Shown here piece after piece: positions 54,779-62,530 of a DNA stretch of 64,000 nt (its first letter is position 1; every line of letters begins with the position of its first letter). Location of the stretch: assembly GCA_020002185.1 (NCBI GenBank), contig CM034537.1:7717650-7781649 (forward strand), given 5' to 3'. The DNA is from Paraescarpia echinospica (taxonomy: Eukaryota > Annelida > Polychaeta > Sabellida > Siboglinidae). The notes below the pieces were generated by a model. It did no database searches. It was not told the DNA's origin and saw only the letters and a program-made list of their open reading frames with translations. The position numbers and the translations under genes were made by a program.

Positions 54779-55844
54779 TGGTACAGCGATTATACACGGT
54801 TACATGCTTGTACATACATAAACTGTTTACAATAGCACTTACAACAAAATGTATAATTATGATTATAATTACTTTGAATATATTGTTGCCTCCTATTCTA
54901 TATGTTGACTGCCTGCTGACTTTCTAGGAAATTGGTGCACATAGCTGTATGACATAGAACCTACACAGCTAACAATGTATATAGATAGACATAAGATTAA
55001 GAATCTAATCAAAACATTTTATTTCACTGTCACTACTTTGACATTGCACCTTGCTGCAGGGTGGCAGTTGTCAACAAGCAGTGTATGGTAGGTCTTTTAA
55101 AATATTAAATCATAAGAAATTTATATTAGATATGTTTTGTTACAGACAGCAAGAAATAAACTTTGGAGCAATTATTGAAACATATATGCAACATTTCGAC
55201 CTGTCTACAGTGGATCTTGTTCACGCACTGATGTCATGTGACGCGGCTCAGATTCTGGCGGAATAATCTGGTTGTAGATGGTGGACAGGTCATATCCCTG
55301 ATCTCGGTTCATGGTGGGGTCTTTGTTTGATGTAGATAACCTCCTTTATTTTCTTCTGATGCCAGTTCTGTTCCACCAGAATCTGAGCCGTGTCACATCT
55401 CAGCAATGCTTGAACAAGATCCGCTGTAGACAGGTCGAAACGTTGCATATGTTTCAACAATTGCTCCAAAGTAAGTCTATTTCTTGCTGTCTGATGGAAT
55501 CTTGGAGCCGTGAACAATATCTTTCATATGTTTTGTTATATATATAGTGCTATTGTATATGTCCTTGTTGCAGTGTTGTCAACTCGATGCAGTTCCTGTT
55601 GCTGCTGTTGGTGTCGCCACTGGGCCTCCTCTACATCGGCAGTGTTATCAATGAGGTGGTCGTTGAGAAGGTGACTGACGCGGCCGTGTTGTTGCCACGG
55701 GCGTGGGAATCGACACAGACAGCCCTACTCATGTCACTCATCAACAACAACATGTTTGCCAACTGGACATTTAGTCTTGTTTCACTTATCATATTCCCCA
55801 CGTGGCTCTTGTTCTGGTCACTGCTCTGGGCCAAGTCTCACTAA
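34796..55844 (+). CDS. GPAA1: GPAA1-like GPI transamidase subunit, complete
   Basis: Exons: 34796-34967, 35969-36071, 39090-39192, 42351-42510, 44095-44196, 46031-46227, 48503-48702, 49836-49989, 50336-50476, 50573-50683 (candidate), 53823-54022, 54391-54567, 55574-55844. All phases agree. The product is 696 residues (659 without the candidate exon); the human protein is 621. The start [10 protein letters not shown] and end CWLLFW-like [13 protein letters not shown] match human GPAA1. One ER-anchoring TM helix (about residues 24-44) is followed by a lumenal M28-peptidase-like domain and C-terminal TM helices. GPAA1 works with PIGK, PIGS, PIGT and PIGU in the ER to attach GPI anchors. Introns carry at least eight minisatellites. 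Confidence 0.95.
35095..35700. repeat. 35-bp minisatellite, about 17 copies (GPAA1 intron 1)
   Basis: The unit is CTAGACACTGCCCTTCCAGT plus CAGACCTGTACCTGT, very homogeneous, with diverged end copies. It starts about 130 bp after the exon 1 donor. Confidence 0.95.
35969..36071 (+). CDS. GPAA1: GPAA1 exon 2
   Basis: The acceptor is tgttgtag and the donor CAAAG|GTGGTG. It completes a split Gly codon and encodes [20 protein letters not shown] and then [13 protein letters not shown]. The donor was chosen because it alone gives phase 2 to join exon 3. Confidence 0.85.
36508..38885 (+). mobile_element. LINE (same family as 19150-20440), nearly full RT, degenerate
   Basis: Begins at [17 protein letters not shown], the endonuclease-RT linker. 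The RT follows in fragments: [68 protein letters not shown] in place of YADD, then [13 protein letters not shown] and FNFLGVT. Frameshifts and stops interrupt it. The 3-prime UTR has GGGGTGGCTGCT, GGCAGTCTCCC and TCAAATAAACACTTCTGATT. It lies in sense orientation in GPAA1 intron 2. Confidence 0.87.
39090..39192 (+). CDS. GPAA1: GPAA1 exon 3
   Basis: The acceptor is gttgacag and the donor CAT|GTAAGT. It encodes [20 protein letters not shown] and then [14 protein letters not shown], matching human WLERTMRSVGLEVYTQSF. Phase 2 in, phase 0 out. Confidence 0.92.
39193..40180. other. GPAA1 intron 3, left part
   Basis: Unremarkable AT-rich sequence except a perfect hairpin with 18-bp arms (39737-39754 and 39763-39780, ACATCAAATACAATTTAA and its complement, 8-nt loop). 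The 61-residue frame at 39975 is unsupported. Confidence 0.6.
40190..42195. repeat. 65-bp minisatellite, about 31 copies (GPAA1 intron 3)
   Basis: The unit runs GACGGGCTATACACCGTCCT, ACAACACGTCATTCAAACTG, ACAGGACGGGGCCTTATCAT, AATAA. Each unit contains two inverted pairs: CCGTCCT...AGGACGG and CTTATcataATAAG. Variants at CACC/CCCC and ATTC/ATAC occur in blocks, suggesting expansion of multi-unit segments. A partial unit lies near 41810. Confidence 0.96.
42351..42510 (+). CDS. GPAA1: GPAA1 exon 4
   Basis: The acceptor is ttatttacag and the donor CGAA|GTAAGT. It encodes [30 protein letters not shown] and [17 protein letters not shown]. The [20 protein letters not shown] stretch of human GPAA1 matches closely. 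This is the first part of the lumenal M28-like fold. Confidence 0.95.
42590..43995. repeat. 34-bp minisatellite, over 30 diverged copies (GPAA1 intron 4)
   Basis: The consensus is CAGTTAGTGTCTTCACCAGC plus AGTCTCTGTCTCAC. Copies vary in length by a few bases and differ at many sites, so this is one of the older arrays. A SINE splits it at 42911-43250. Confidence 0.92.
42911..43250 (-). mobile_element. tRNA-derived SINE with L2-type tail
   Basis: On the minus strand the A box is GTAGCATAGTAGTAAGAGC (43219-43237 region) and the B box GGGTTCGAATCC (43181-43192). The body has GAACTGG-type sequence shared with 27980-28310. The tail at the left end, TTATATAGCGC...CAAAGCGC, is the type common to L2/CR1 LINEs and their SINE partners. 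It is flanked by GTTAGT, which is also in the repeat unit. Confidence 0.85.
44095..44196 (+). CDS. GPAA1: GPAA1 exon 5
   Basis: The acceptor is tcttgcacag and the donor GAGT|GTGAGT. It encodes [20 protein letters not shown] and then [13 protein letters not shown], matching human [26 protein letters not shown]. This is a core strand-loop segment of the M28-like domain. Confidence 0.95.
44440..44545 (-). mobile_element. LINE 3-prime tail fragment
   Basis: Read on the minus strand it gives GCAATTTCTCAATGTTGGGA then TCAATAAAGTTGTATTGTAT, the 3-prime UTR end pattern of Rex1/L2-type LINEs. Only the tail is present. Confidence 0.6.
45000..46055. repeat. 38-bp minisatellite running into GPAA1 exon 6, about 27 copies
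   Basis: The unit is ATTACAGATGTGTTGGCGGG plus TGAACTGTATGTGATCAC. Each copy carries a TTACAG acceptor and the first about 20 bases of exon 6 (ATGTGTTGGCGGG). A left block (45000-45415) has the variant GGCACACGAACTGTG and an internal larger duplication; the right block has GGCGGRTGAACTG. Confidence 0.95.
46031..46227 (+). CDS. GPAA1: GPAA1 exon 6
   Basis: The acceptor is ctcattacag and the donor ACAG|GTGTGT. It encodes [20 protein letters not shown] and [20 protein letters not shown]. Human LQGRAGAIQAAVALEL and [15 protein letters not shown] match. The first six codons (YVLAGE region) are also the start of the adjoining minisatellite unit. Confidence 0.95.
46250..47420. repeat. 31-bp minisatellite, about 37 copies (GPAA1 intron 6)
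   Basis: The unit is CAGCACTACTTGTAGGGGCA plus CTTCTGTCTAA. Several blocks repeat as larger sets, for example GCTTAATATAAT variants at 46450 and 46570, and a block ending GGGACACTTCTG at about 124-bp spacing. It starts about 25 bp after the exon 6 donor. Confidence 0.95.
47421..47895. other. GPAA1 intron 6, middle
   Basis: A perfect 9-bp hairpin ACGCTCTGT/ACAGAGCGT lies at 47752-47773. No other feature was seen. Confidence 0.5.
47900..48440. repeat. About 30-bp degenerate tandem repeat (GPAA1 intron 6)
   Basis: Units resemble GGACTAGTCATAGATGGACT GCTGTATATT, grading rightward into CTAGTTCTAGATGGATTGCT variants. High divergence indicates an old array. Confidence 0.85.
48503..48702 (+). CDS. 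GPAA1: GPAA1 exon 7
   Basis: The acceptor is ttccttttag and the donor CCAG|GTATTC. It encodes [40 protein letters not shown] and [20 protein letters not shown]. It matches human [21 protein letters not shown]. Phase 0 in, phase 2 out. Confidence 0.94.
48706..49125. repeat. 17-bp minisatellite, about 24 copies (GPAA1 intron 7)
   Basis: The unit is CAGTCATACAATGTCAC with GCC, GTG and shortened variants. It begins within about 10 bp of the exon 7 donor. The long open frames it creates extend exon 7 artificially. Confidence 0.94.
49435..49835. repeat. 68-bp minisatellite running into GPAA1 exon 8, 6 copies
   Basis: GATCTC/GATCAC landmarks lie at 49451, 49519, 49587, 49655, 49723 and 49783. The first unit opens with GCAGTGTAGTTGAG (from 49431), nearly identical to the exon 8 boundary GCAG|TGTAGTCGAG at 49832. 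Later units have the diverged GCATGTTTGTTGTGA at that place. Confidence 0.92.
49836..49989 (+). CDS. GPAA1: GPAA1 exon 8, ending at a U12-type donor
   Basis: The acceptor is catgttgcag. It encodes [40 protein letters not shown] and [11 protein letters not shown]. Human [26 protein letters not shown] matches. The exon ends AAG|ATATCCTTT in phase 0. The following TM helix is the second of the protein. Confidence 0.93.
49990..50335 (+). other. U12-type (minor spliceosome) intron, apparent AT-AA ends
   Basis: The 5-prime end ATATCCTTT is the exact minor-class consensus. GTCCTTAATG (50319-50328) matches the minor branch site and lies 9-10 nt before the inferred exon. The only join that keeps the protein open ends the intron at ACAA. 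The canonical AC at 50332-50333 would put a stop three codons later. Confidence 0.7.
50336..50476 (+). CDS. GPAA1: GPAA1 exon 9, cytosolic loop
   Basis: 47 codons starting [18 protein letters not shown], where human has K-ALELWMQLHEAG, followed by a hydrophilic, Ser/Thr/Glu/Lys-rich loop ending TTKESEK. The donor is AAG|GTACAC, phase 0. Confidence 0.78.
50573..50683 (+). CDS. GPAA1: Candidate in-frame 111-nt exon of GPAA1
   Basis: The acceptor is aatttgtgcag and the donor TTT|GTAAGC; phase is 0 at both ends and the frame is open (37 codons, [20 protein letters not shown] onward). I do not see it in human GPAA1. It could be a lineage-specific loop exon, an alternative cassette, or chance. GPAA1 remains in frame without it. 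Confidence 0.5.
50684..51839. other. GPAA1 intron, left part
   Basis: Weak AATGCAGATG-type repetition occurs at 50730-50910. Two copies of an ACCAATATATGG block lie about 140 bp apart (51642 and 51780). No gene was seen. Confidence 0.45.
51840..52686 (+). pseudogene. PIN-like/Cys-rich multicopy ORF, copy 1 (C-terminal half)
   Basis: With a few stops the frame reads [98 protein letters not shown] and [20 protein letters not shown]. It ends with [11 protein letters not shown] and a Cys cluster ([17 protein letters not shown]). I recall this as a widespread, unnamed ORF family in molluscs and cnidarians. The EADTR and DSDV blocks resemble PIN/FEN nuclease motifs. It sits in sense orientation in a GPAA1 intron, nonfunctional here. 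Confidence 0.65.
53040..53085. repeat. CAAA and CA microsatellite
   Basis: Several ACAA units are followed by a (CA) run at about 53060-53081. Confidence 0.9.
53130..53560. repeat. About 165-bp degenerate tandem repeat, 2.5 copies
   Basis: Blocks starting near 53138, 53305 and 53470 share AATGGACTCACCCA, GATCAAAAAGTAAA and AACCTAAGGAAG, followed by CAATAAAATAAATGTGGTAA variants. Confidence 0.75.
53823..54022 (+). CDS. GPAA1: GPAA1 exon with TM helices 3-4
   Basis: The acceptor is tctcttgcag and the donor CAGAG|GTAGGG. It encodes [40 protein letters not shown] and [20 protein letters not shown]. It aligns with human [21 protein letters not shown] and following. Phase 0 in, phase 2 out. Confidence 0.92.
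54285..54312. repeat. CCTT-type microsatellite
   Basis: (CCCT)n run upstream of the exon at 54391; it may help the pyrimidine richness of the intron but is not at the acceptor. Confidence 0.85.
54391..54567 (+). CDS. GPAA1: GPAA1 exon with TM helices 5-6
   Basis: The acceptor is gttttatag and the donor GCCG|GTAAGT. It encodes [40 protein letters not shown] and [18 protein letters not shown]. The [11 protein letters not shown] segment matches human TNFSLGFLLA. Confidence 0.93.
54580..54777. repeat. CA-rich microsatellite in GPAA1 intron 12
   Basis: Imperfect (CA)n with CCCA interruptions starts about 20 bp after the donor. Histidine/threonine frames across it are artefacts. Confidence 0.95.
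55143..55496 (-). mobile_element. Inverted-repeat element with Penelope-like C-terminal remnant
   Basis: Arms 55143-55263 and 55373-55496 are inverted copies at roughly 85-90 percent identity around a 110-bp core. The core on the minus strand reads [15 protein letters not shown] and, after a one-base shift, [18 protein letters not shown]. That is the C-terminal pattern of GIY-YIG endonuclease domains in Penelope-like retroelements. Penelope elements often have inverted terminal repeats, which fits. It lies 78 bp before the last GPAA1 exon. Confidence 0.6.
55574..55844 (+). CDS. GPAA1: GPAA1 last exon
   Basis: The acceptor is cttgttgcag. It encodes [40 protein letters not shown] and [14 protein letters not shown], then TAA. 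The last TM helix and WLLFW end match human CWLLFWNVLFWK. The C-terminal KSH is the predicted end. Confidence 0.94.
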
Positions 55845-55859
55845 CTGAACAAGCTGTCA

Positions 55860-56275
55860 TGAGATGTCACTCTTGCTTTCATCGCTGTCATTGCCACTCA
55901 TAGATGTCACTCTTTCTCTGATCATTGCCACTCATAGATGTCACTCTTACTGTGGTCATTGCCACTCATAGATGTCACTCTTACTGTGGTCATTGCCACT
56001 CATAGATGTCACTCTTACTGTGGTCATTGCCACTCATAGATGTTACTGTGGTCATTGCCACTCGTATATGTCACTCTTTCTCTGATCATTGCCACTCATA
56101 GATGTCACTCTTGCTGTGGTCATTGCCACTCAGATGTCACTGTTTCTCTGTTCATTGCCACTCATAGATGTCACTCTCTCTGGCCATTGCCACTGCTAGA
56201 TGTCACTCTTTCTGTGGTCATTGCCACTGGTAGATGTCACTCTTGCTGTGGTCATTGCCACTCATAGATGTCACT
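55860..56275. repeat. 34-35-bp minisatellite in the GPAA1 3-prime UTR, about 12 copies
   Basis: The unit is TCATAGATGTCACTCTTACT GTGGTCATTGCCAC. The first copy begins about 15 bp after the stop codon and the array ends before the polyA signal, so it is probably transcribed in the mature mRNA. Confidence 0.93.
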
Positions 56276-56352
56276 ACTATACTATACTGTACTATAAAGG
56301 CCGGATGTTGACACAGAACTGAATGTACTGTTTTGATAAAACATAGTATTTA

Positions 56353-56358
56353 AATAAA
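56353..56358 (+). terminator. GPAA1 polyadenylation signal AATAAA
   Basis: The first AATAAA after the stop, about 510 nt downstream, following the 3-prime UTR minisatellite. Confidence 0.7.
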
Positions 56359-56379
56359 TGTAATGTTCTTTCTCAAAAT

Positions 56380-57259
56380 TCTTGTTATGGTTGTGTTGTT
56401 AGTTGTCTTGTAACAAATGCCCAATGTTTAGTTGATAGCATTCCTTTTGATTTTGATATCCGTGTCAGTACACAGTGACTGGAGTAGAAGCATAGACGAC
56501 ATGTATCACAGCAGTGTTATCTGCCAAGCCATGGGTGGGGAACAAAGTCCTCTGTGGTAACATTAATTGAATGAACCTTCTGCCGAACCACCCGCCCAGA
56601 CTATCCAACTAGCGGACAACCAAATCCTGCAAATGCATGCGCCACATCATTTTGTCTATCGGTGGCATTCACCCTGAAAGGACATACTGGCTGCTAGCCC
56701 CCTCCCCCCGATACATATTTTATGTTTCCCCTCGGAACCAGTTAAACTTAATTTAAATTAAGCTACAGTGAAATTTAAAAAAATTATTGATTAACTTGCA
56801 TTTGGTGCAATATACTATTCCAAATAATAAATATGAACAGCAAACTAAAGGTCACATTTGTATTTAATATAAACTGTTCATTGTTCACGGTAAATCCCTT
56901 ATGAACCGCACATAAAAACACAATGGATGCATTTACAAACAGATTCATACACATGGGTAATTTCACACCTAGACCGCTTTGATTGCAACAAACCGATCTG
57001 TGATCGACTGTTCCAGTATCCTTACAGTTTTGATGCAGTCAAACTATGGTGGTCAAAAGAGTTGAACCATGGTGCTCAAATTCTATGAGATATCCTACCA
57101 TGTCCAGCAGAAAGTCAAATTTGACATTAATTTCCTTGAGAGGAGTGCACCATTACCTGCTGGACCCAGTGCAGACTGTTTTCATGACACAATATGATCC
57201 CCTGCACAAACGAGAGACCATAATCTCGTGCTTGTTCTCGGATAGTTATTCTCGTCATC
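56380..57259. other. Intergenic, unassigned
   Basis: No convincing gene. The frame at 57046-57432 includes a LINE-like stretch only in its last third. Confidence 0.4.
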
Positions 57260-57478
57260 CTGCCTTTCTGCATGGGGCTGAGGCGTGGGTCCTTTACAGA
57301 AAGCAAGTACAACTGCTGGAACTGTTCACCAGCAATGTCTGCATTCCATCACGGGAATCCATTGGCAGGGTTATATCTTCAACAGTGAGGTCCTGGAAAA
57401 GGCAAACCTCCAGAGCATTGAAGCCATGTTGATGCTCAAGCAGCTCCGCTGGGCAGATATTGCCACCCAGTAATACTA
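57260..57478 (+). pseudogene. LINE RT C-terminal fragment
   Basis: HGAEAWVLYRKQVQLLE in one frame is continued by HQQCLHSITGIHWQGYIFNS and EVLEKANLQSIEAMLMLKQL in another, ending RWADIATQ. This is the conserved region after the RT domain (Y-G-x-E-x-W...RWAGH) in several LINE clades. One frameshift; truncated at both ends. Confidence 0.75.
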
Positions 57479-57800
57479 TTCCACTGTCTTGTTCTGATAG
57501 TTTGGTCGTTGAGTAAGACGTCCACACTGGCAATCGAGGCATACGCAACTCAATTCCAAGTGCCTTTGCAACCATAATGTCTGTCAGTTTGCACCATTAT
57601 TTCTTCCTTAAAGTGTTCTTCAGCTTCTCTTCTGTGAGTTTCCAATATGAGCAACAGCTGCTGGGTGTCGTCGTGAAATTTGAGGACATCGAGTTGAACA
57701 GTTTGCAAAGCTTGTGTCACTGGCTCCAACATCCCTAAATATTTTGCCATGATGACCAGGCACACAAAGAATGTCGACGTTTCAGATGCGCACTGCAACT
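57479..57800 (-). pseudogene. hAT-like transposase remnant
   Basis: On the minus strand, FFVCLVIMAKYLGMLEPVTQ, ALQTVQLDVLKFHDDTQQLL and, after a shift, ALGIELRMPRLPVW resemble ZMYM/hAT transposase C-terminal regions. The match is weak and from memory. Confidence 0.4.
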
Positions 57801-58084
57801 GGTGGTCTTGCCAGAAGCTGTAGCAGCCAGGATACCTAGGTGTTTGTGAATATCTTCGAAGTGTTGGTGAAGATCCTGGTGCTCTGGTATTTGGCCTCCA
57901 TTGTGCTATATATATATATTATAAAATGTAAAGATATTACATAAAATGTAAGGCTAACATATACTTTTACTGACGAATATACGTTCACAAAATTCAGATC
58001 CAAGGGGCAAGTACCCCTTGCCACCCTGCGGACGTCCATGGTCTAATTGAATCAAAGAAAACGAAAGTTATTTAAATGTGGTAA

Positions 58085-58836
58085 TAGTCCAGCTATCACC
58101 GTGTACACACGAAGATGCATTTGCATGCTGCAGATGGTGTCACGCAAGAAAGACAAAAGATAGTCGTAAGAAGAGTTGACACTGATGTTGTCGTGCTTGC
58201 CGTCAGCTTCGCTCGCAGACTTGGCTGAGAACGTCGTGCGGTAGCGATCGGCACAGGGAATCCATTCCGATACGTCGATGCAACTGCTACTGCACACGAT
58301 CTTGGTCTTGACAAGTGCAAGACACTGCCCGACTTCCATGCACTGATCGGGTGTGATACAACATCGTGTTTCGTTGAAATAGGCAAACGCATGCTTGGAC
58401 ATCATTGCATGCTTTCTGTGCTGTAACGCCTGCGCTGTGTGCTCGTGCAGACAGTCCCTCGACATACATCCTGAGAAGTGTTCTTCCAACCATCGATAAT
58501 TACGTTATTGTACTGTACGACCGGGGCAGTTCTGAGGTCAACGTGAACCGGGCCAGACAGATCCACTTCACAAAGAAAGTAAGGGAGATCGAAAACATTC
58601 CACCAACACAGGATGCCCTCCTGCAACACCTGCTGTGAGTGGGCTACCAGGCTCTGGGACCAGGCCCTGCAGAAAGCACCACAATTGCCCAGTCCAGTAT
58701 TCTTCGGCTGGACTCGAAAGGAGAACGTGTTTGAATGGGTGGTGCAGTTGATGACGCTGCCACCTGCAGGCACAGCTTGCTGTGCGATTATCAACTGTGG
58801 CTGCACGAAAGGCTGCAAGGCACAGTGTCGGTGTTT
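58085..58836 (+). pseudogene. PIN-like/Cys-rich multicopy ORF, copy 2
   Basis: Fragments in several frames read VVRRVDTDVVVLAVSFARRL, DLGLDKCKTLPDFHALIGCD, RGSSEVNVNRARQIHFTKKV, NIPPTQDALLQHL and FGWTRKENVFEWVVQLMTLP. It ends at CGCTKGCKAQCRC, where a LINE is inserted. It matches copy 1 block by block. Too many frame breaks to be functional. Confidence 0.7.
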
Positions 58837-60660
58837 AATAATAATAATAAGATAACTTCTATTGCGCCTAAATCCTTGGAGACCAAGCTCAGAGGCGCAT
58901 AAACACAAAAGGATTGGTCAATCTTAAAATCCATAAGTACCATTCCAGTTGTCAACAGATGGGTCAAGGCGCTAGGGGGCTACGGTGGATAAGCAAGGTT
59001 GTAAAGATAAGTTTTTAAATGACGACGGAATTTTGTAATATTTTCAACTGATCTAACACTAAGAGGGAGCATATTCCAAACAATTGGTGCAGCAACAGAA
59101 AAAGCCCTGGTTCCAATGTTAGTCTTGACTCTAGGAACAAAAAGTAGGTCAGAACTAGATGATCAAAGTTGGATAGATTTTCTTATAGGAGTAAGCAATG
59201 AATGCAAATGAGATGGTTGCTTACTGGACAGTGCCTGGTATGTAATGGTTAAACATTATACGATATCGTACAGGAAGCCAATGCAAAGACTTCAAAAGTG
59301 GTACAGAGCGAGACAAACGAGGAGATCTTGTAACTACTCTTGCTAGACAATTTTGGACACGCTGAAGTTTTGTGATATCCTTGCTAGCGATAGTAATTAT
59401 AAAGGAGGGAATTACAATAGTCAAGTATGCTGCTAACAAACGCTGTTGCAATAGTTTTAGCAACAGAAAATTACATATACCGGCGAATACGGCGAAGATC
59501 ACGAATATGATAAAAAAACAGCAGCAACATGTTTGAGATATGTGTTGTCGGAAATTGAAGTTACTATCAAAGATCACTCGTAGACTCCGCACCGAGGTTG
59601 CTGGCGTGATTCAAAATATGCGTAGGGAAAAAACATCCAGTGTACTACGCTGCATTGGATTACCAATAATGATCAATTCAGTTTTATTTCCATTTAATTT
59701 CAACTTGCTGTCAGTCATCCAGTGGAAGATATCTTGAAGGCAATCACTAAGTTGGTTAAGGGAGCGATTTGTATCCGGGGTAGCCAACGAAATGTAGATC
59801 TGTGTATCATCAGCATAAAGATGATGATCCAAGTTATGTCTTTGTATAACAGAGCTTAGTGGCATGGTGTAAAAGGCAAAGGCCCAAGAACAGAACCCTG
59901 GGGAACACCAAATAAAGCCGGCAGCGCAGCTGAAAAGTAGTTCCCAATCTTTATAGTTTTTTATTTATTAGTTAGATATGAAGAAAACCAACTTAGAGCT
60001 GTGCCAGATATGCCGTGCCACTTTAATAAGCGTTCAATGAGAATGTTGTGATCAATCGTGTTAAAAGCGGCAGAGCGATCTAATAAGGTAAGTGCAGTCA
60101 CTTTACCATTATTAATGTTCAAGTTAATGTAATTATGAACCTTTAAGAGGGCAGTCTCTGTTGAATAAAACTGTCTGTATGCCAATTGTGACACATTTGT
60201 TAAGACATTTGTGATAATGTGAGACCTTAGACGACTTTCTACTACCTTTTCTAGTATTTTGGAAATAAAGCTGAGGTTAGAAATAGGTCTATAACTGTTT
60301 AGATCTTGTTTAGGCAGAGATGACTTCTTAAGAAGTGGCGTGACATGGGCGTATTTGAAATCATCTGGAAAACAGCCGGAGCAAAGTGATGCATTTATAA
60401 TAATTGTATAGGTCTAATTAGTGAATTGAGACGTGCTTTTAGCAGTATTGTTGGAAATGGATCAAGTGGACAAGATTTATTTGGGGAGAACATAATTATG
60501 TTCCTAACATCATCAACTGTTGCAGGTTCAAATGCTGTGCCAATGCGGAGGATGTCAGTGAGATGTGTGAAATGCTTGGAAATCGTTGCTGTATATTTAG
60601 AAGGCATGGGAATCATAATCTAACGTTTGAAGTGACATTGCCCGTTTTAAAGAATATTTA
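58837..60660 (-). mobile_element. CR1/L2-type LINE, degenerate
   Basis: On the minus strand: FSPNKSCPLDPFPTILLKA (linker, about 60500), LAYRQFYSTETALLKVHNYI and TLLDRSAAFNTIDHNILIER (RT, 60194 region), HLYADDTQIYISLATP (catalytic YADD, about 59800), then HWLPVRYRIMF. The 3-prime UTR ends in (TTA)n at 58837-58850, typical of L2/CR1 microsatellite tails. It is inserted in the Cys-rich end of the ORF at 58085-58836. Confidence 0.85.
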
Positions 60661-60840
60661 TGCAACACCCTTAACGTCATCGTTCCAAAACATATTTTGA
60701 CACCAGCTACAAGTAGTCTGGTTTGTTATGGCCAATTTTTGGCTGAATCGTTACTGGCCGGACAAAAGCATACAAATTGGACCGTATATGTACAATTTCA
60801 TGACGAATCCGATTAGAGGGGGCTCCAAGTTAGATTTTGT
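60661..60840. other. Unassigned sequence
   Basis: No feature was seen. Confidence 0.3.
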
Positions 60841-60845
60841 GTCAT

Positions 60846-61190
60846 TGACCTTGAATTTCAAGGTCAAATGATACTGAACATGAAATATGTCTTTTTCAAT
60901 ACCACTACTGTTGTTATATATGTGTACGAATGTGTTATATAATTATGTATGTATGCATGTATGTGAGCATTTATATATTATATCTATGACCTTGAATGTC
61001 GAGGTCAATTTTTTTCTTCAAAAACATTCTTGTTTTTGTTTATATGATAATAACGATAATGATCGAACCTCATATTTTCAGTACCATCGCTGTTTTCGTA
61101 CGCATGTATGCCGGGTCCAAATCTGATGTTGTGTTCTTGACCATGAATGTGAAGGTTACATGTCAGTAACCTGGAAATGTCAAGGTTAAA
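60846..61190. repeat. About 145-bp degenerate repeat bearing TGACCTTGAA palindromes
   Basis: TGACCTTGAAtTTCAAGGTCA at 60846-60866 is a perfect palindrome around one base. Diverged versions recur at about 60987 and 61138. The TCAAGGTCA half matches the ERR/SF-1 nuclear receptor consensus, but repetition suggests a dispersed element rather than an enhancer. Confidence 0.55.
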
Positions 61191-61485
61191 TGGCAATGAT
61201 AGGGAAATTTGTATTCTTCAACAGGGCGACTGTTTTTGTGCATATATGCAAGCTAAGTTTATATGCTGGTCTATTTTGTTTTACATCAAGGCCTACTGCT
61301 AAATAGGTAAATTAATGAACGGGAATTAGTAGCGTCTAGATGATGCTGTCAGCCACCTGCCTGACTCGAGACGAACGCGATGCCTGACGCTATTAAACAT
61401 AAGCTCATAATACGTCGCCTGCATGGAAGCACTTGTGCTCGTGTTCTTCAGCCCCGACCACATGAACTGCAGTTGATGGGTCAGC

Positions 61486-62363
61486 GTGCACCTGGAGAAC
61501 ATGAAGACATTGCCCCATGCGGGACCAGAGTTGGCACGACTCCTGCAAGAATTTGAAACACACATATCACTCGCAGCACAAACAGCAACTAGCGAGATGC
61601 ACCACGAAGAAACCTTGGCTACTCAGCGAAAGTTCTATACCGATGTGTCTGCAATTGTCGGTGCCATTCGGCAACACGGAAATCCCTTCGAGCTTGAGTG
61701 CAGCAGTCTGGTTATGCTCCACAGCCAAATATGCGCGTCCGTGGTGGAGACCATAAAGAAGCTGGAGACTGTGGGCCAGGCACCTCGATCAAGAGACACA
61801 GCTTTCCCACACTAAGAAAACCGACGCTGGTGAAGAAGAAAGGCACGCAGCTGTCGAACATCAAGTCAGACGCATCACTGTTTGGCAAATTGTACATTAC
61901 AAACCAAGTCAGCGATGGCGTCCCCGTTGTGTTTTATGCGCACAAGAACCAACCTTTCCCGCCCTCTCTATCACAATTTTAGTAAGTGACCTCCTGACTT
62001 GTCTTGATGTTCCCGGCCAAACCGAGGCTCCTCCATTTGTAGACGCAAAGGTTTTTGATGGACTTGCCCTAAGTCACATGCTGCCCCCACATTCCAGGAA
62101 TACGCCGAGCAAGAGTTCATACAATTCACCAAGAGGGAACTTGAATAGACACCGATGATGTTCATTGTGTGGGACAAATACGCCGATATAAGCTTGAAAC
62201 TAACAGCCAGGGAGAAGAGCGGACACGGTGGAAGAGTGCGAGTTACAAGACAAGCCAAGGTTCCAAAGAAATGGCCAGAGTTCCTGCGGGACTTAAAAAA
62301 TAAGGAGGATCTTTTCAAGTTTCTCCAGACGGAGCAATGGCCAGAAAACAAGGTGGTGTGCGT
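61486..62363 (+). pseudogene. PIN-like/Cys-rich multicopy ORF, copy 3 (upstream half), cut by a Gypsy insertion
   Basis: The frame contains RKFYTDVSAIVGAIRQHGNP and SSLVMLHSQICASVVETIKK. After a shift come LSNIKSDASLFGKLYITNQV and FYAHKNQPFPPSLSQF, then VWDKYADISLKLTAREKSGH and KVPKKWPEFLRDLKNKEDLF. From memory this is the part of the same family that precedes the EADTR block found in copies 1 and 2. It stops being homologous at 62363, exactly where the Gypsy LTR begins. Frameshifts and stops are present. Confidence 0.62.
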
Positions 62364-62530
62364 TGTCGTAACTTGACTATTAATGTATAACTAGAGAGTA
62401 GTAAGTATTATAACCTTTTATTATGAACGAAGAACCACGCCTGCGGCGGAAACCAACTACACACACAAATACCGTATACACAGAATAGATTATACCCGAT
62501 GTAACGACTACAGAATGTCCGATTATAACA
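62364..62530 (-). repeat. 3-prime LTR of the second Gypsy element
   Basis: It begins TGTTATAATCGGACATTC next to the purine tract and ends GTTACGACA, with AATAAA inside. The end is set by TG...CA and by where the interrupted host ORF stops; the second LTR is not visible to confirm it. Confidence 0.7.

Noticed and set aside
54572..54927. His/Thr-rich frames near 54.6 kb
   Set aside because: Translated CA microsatellite.
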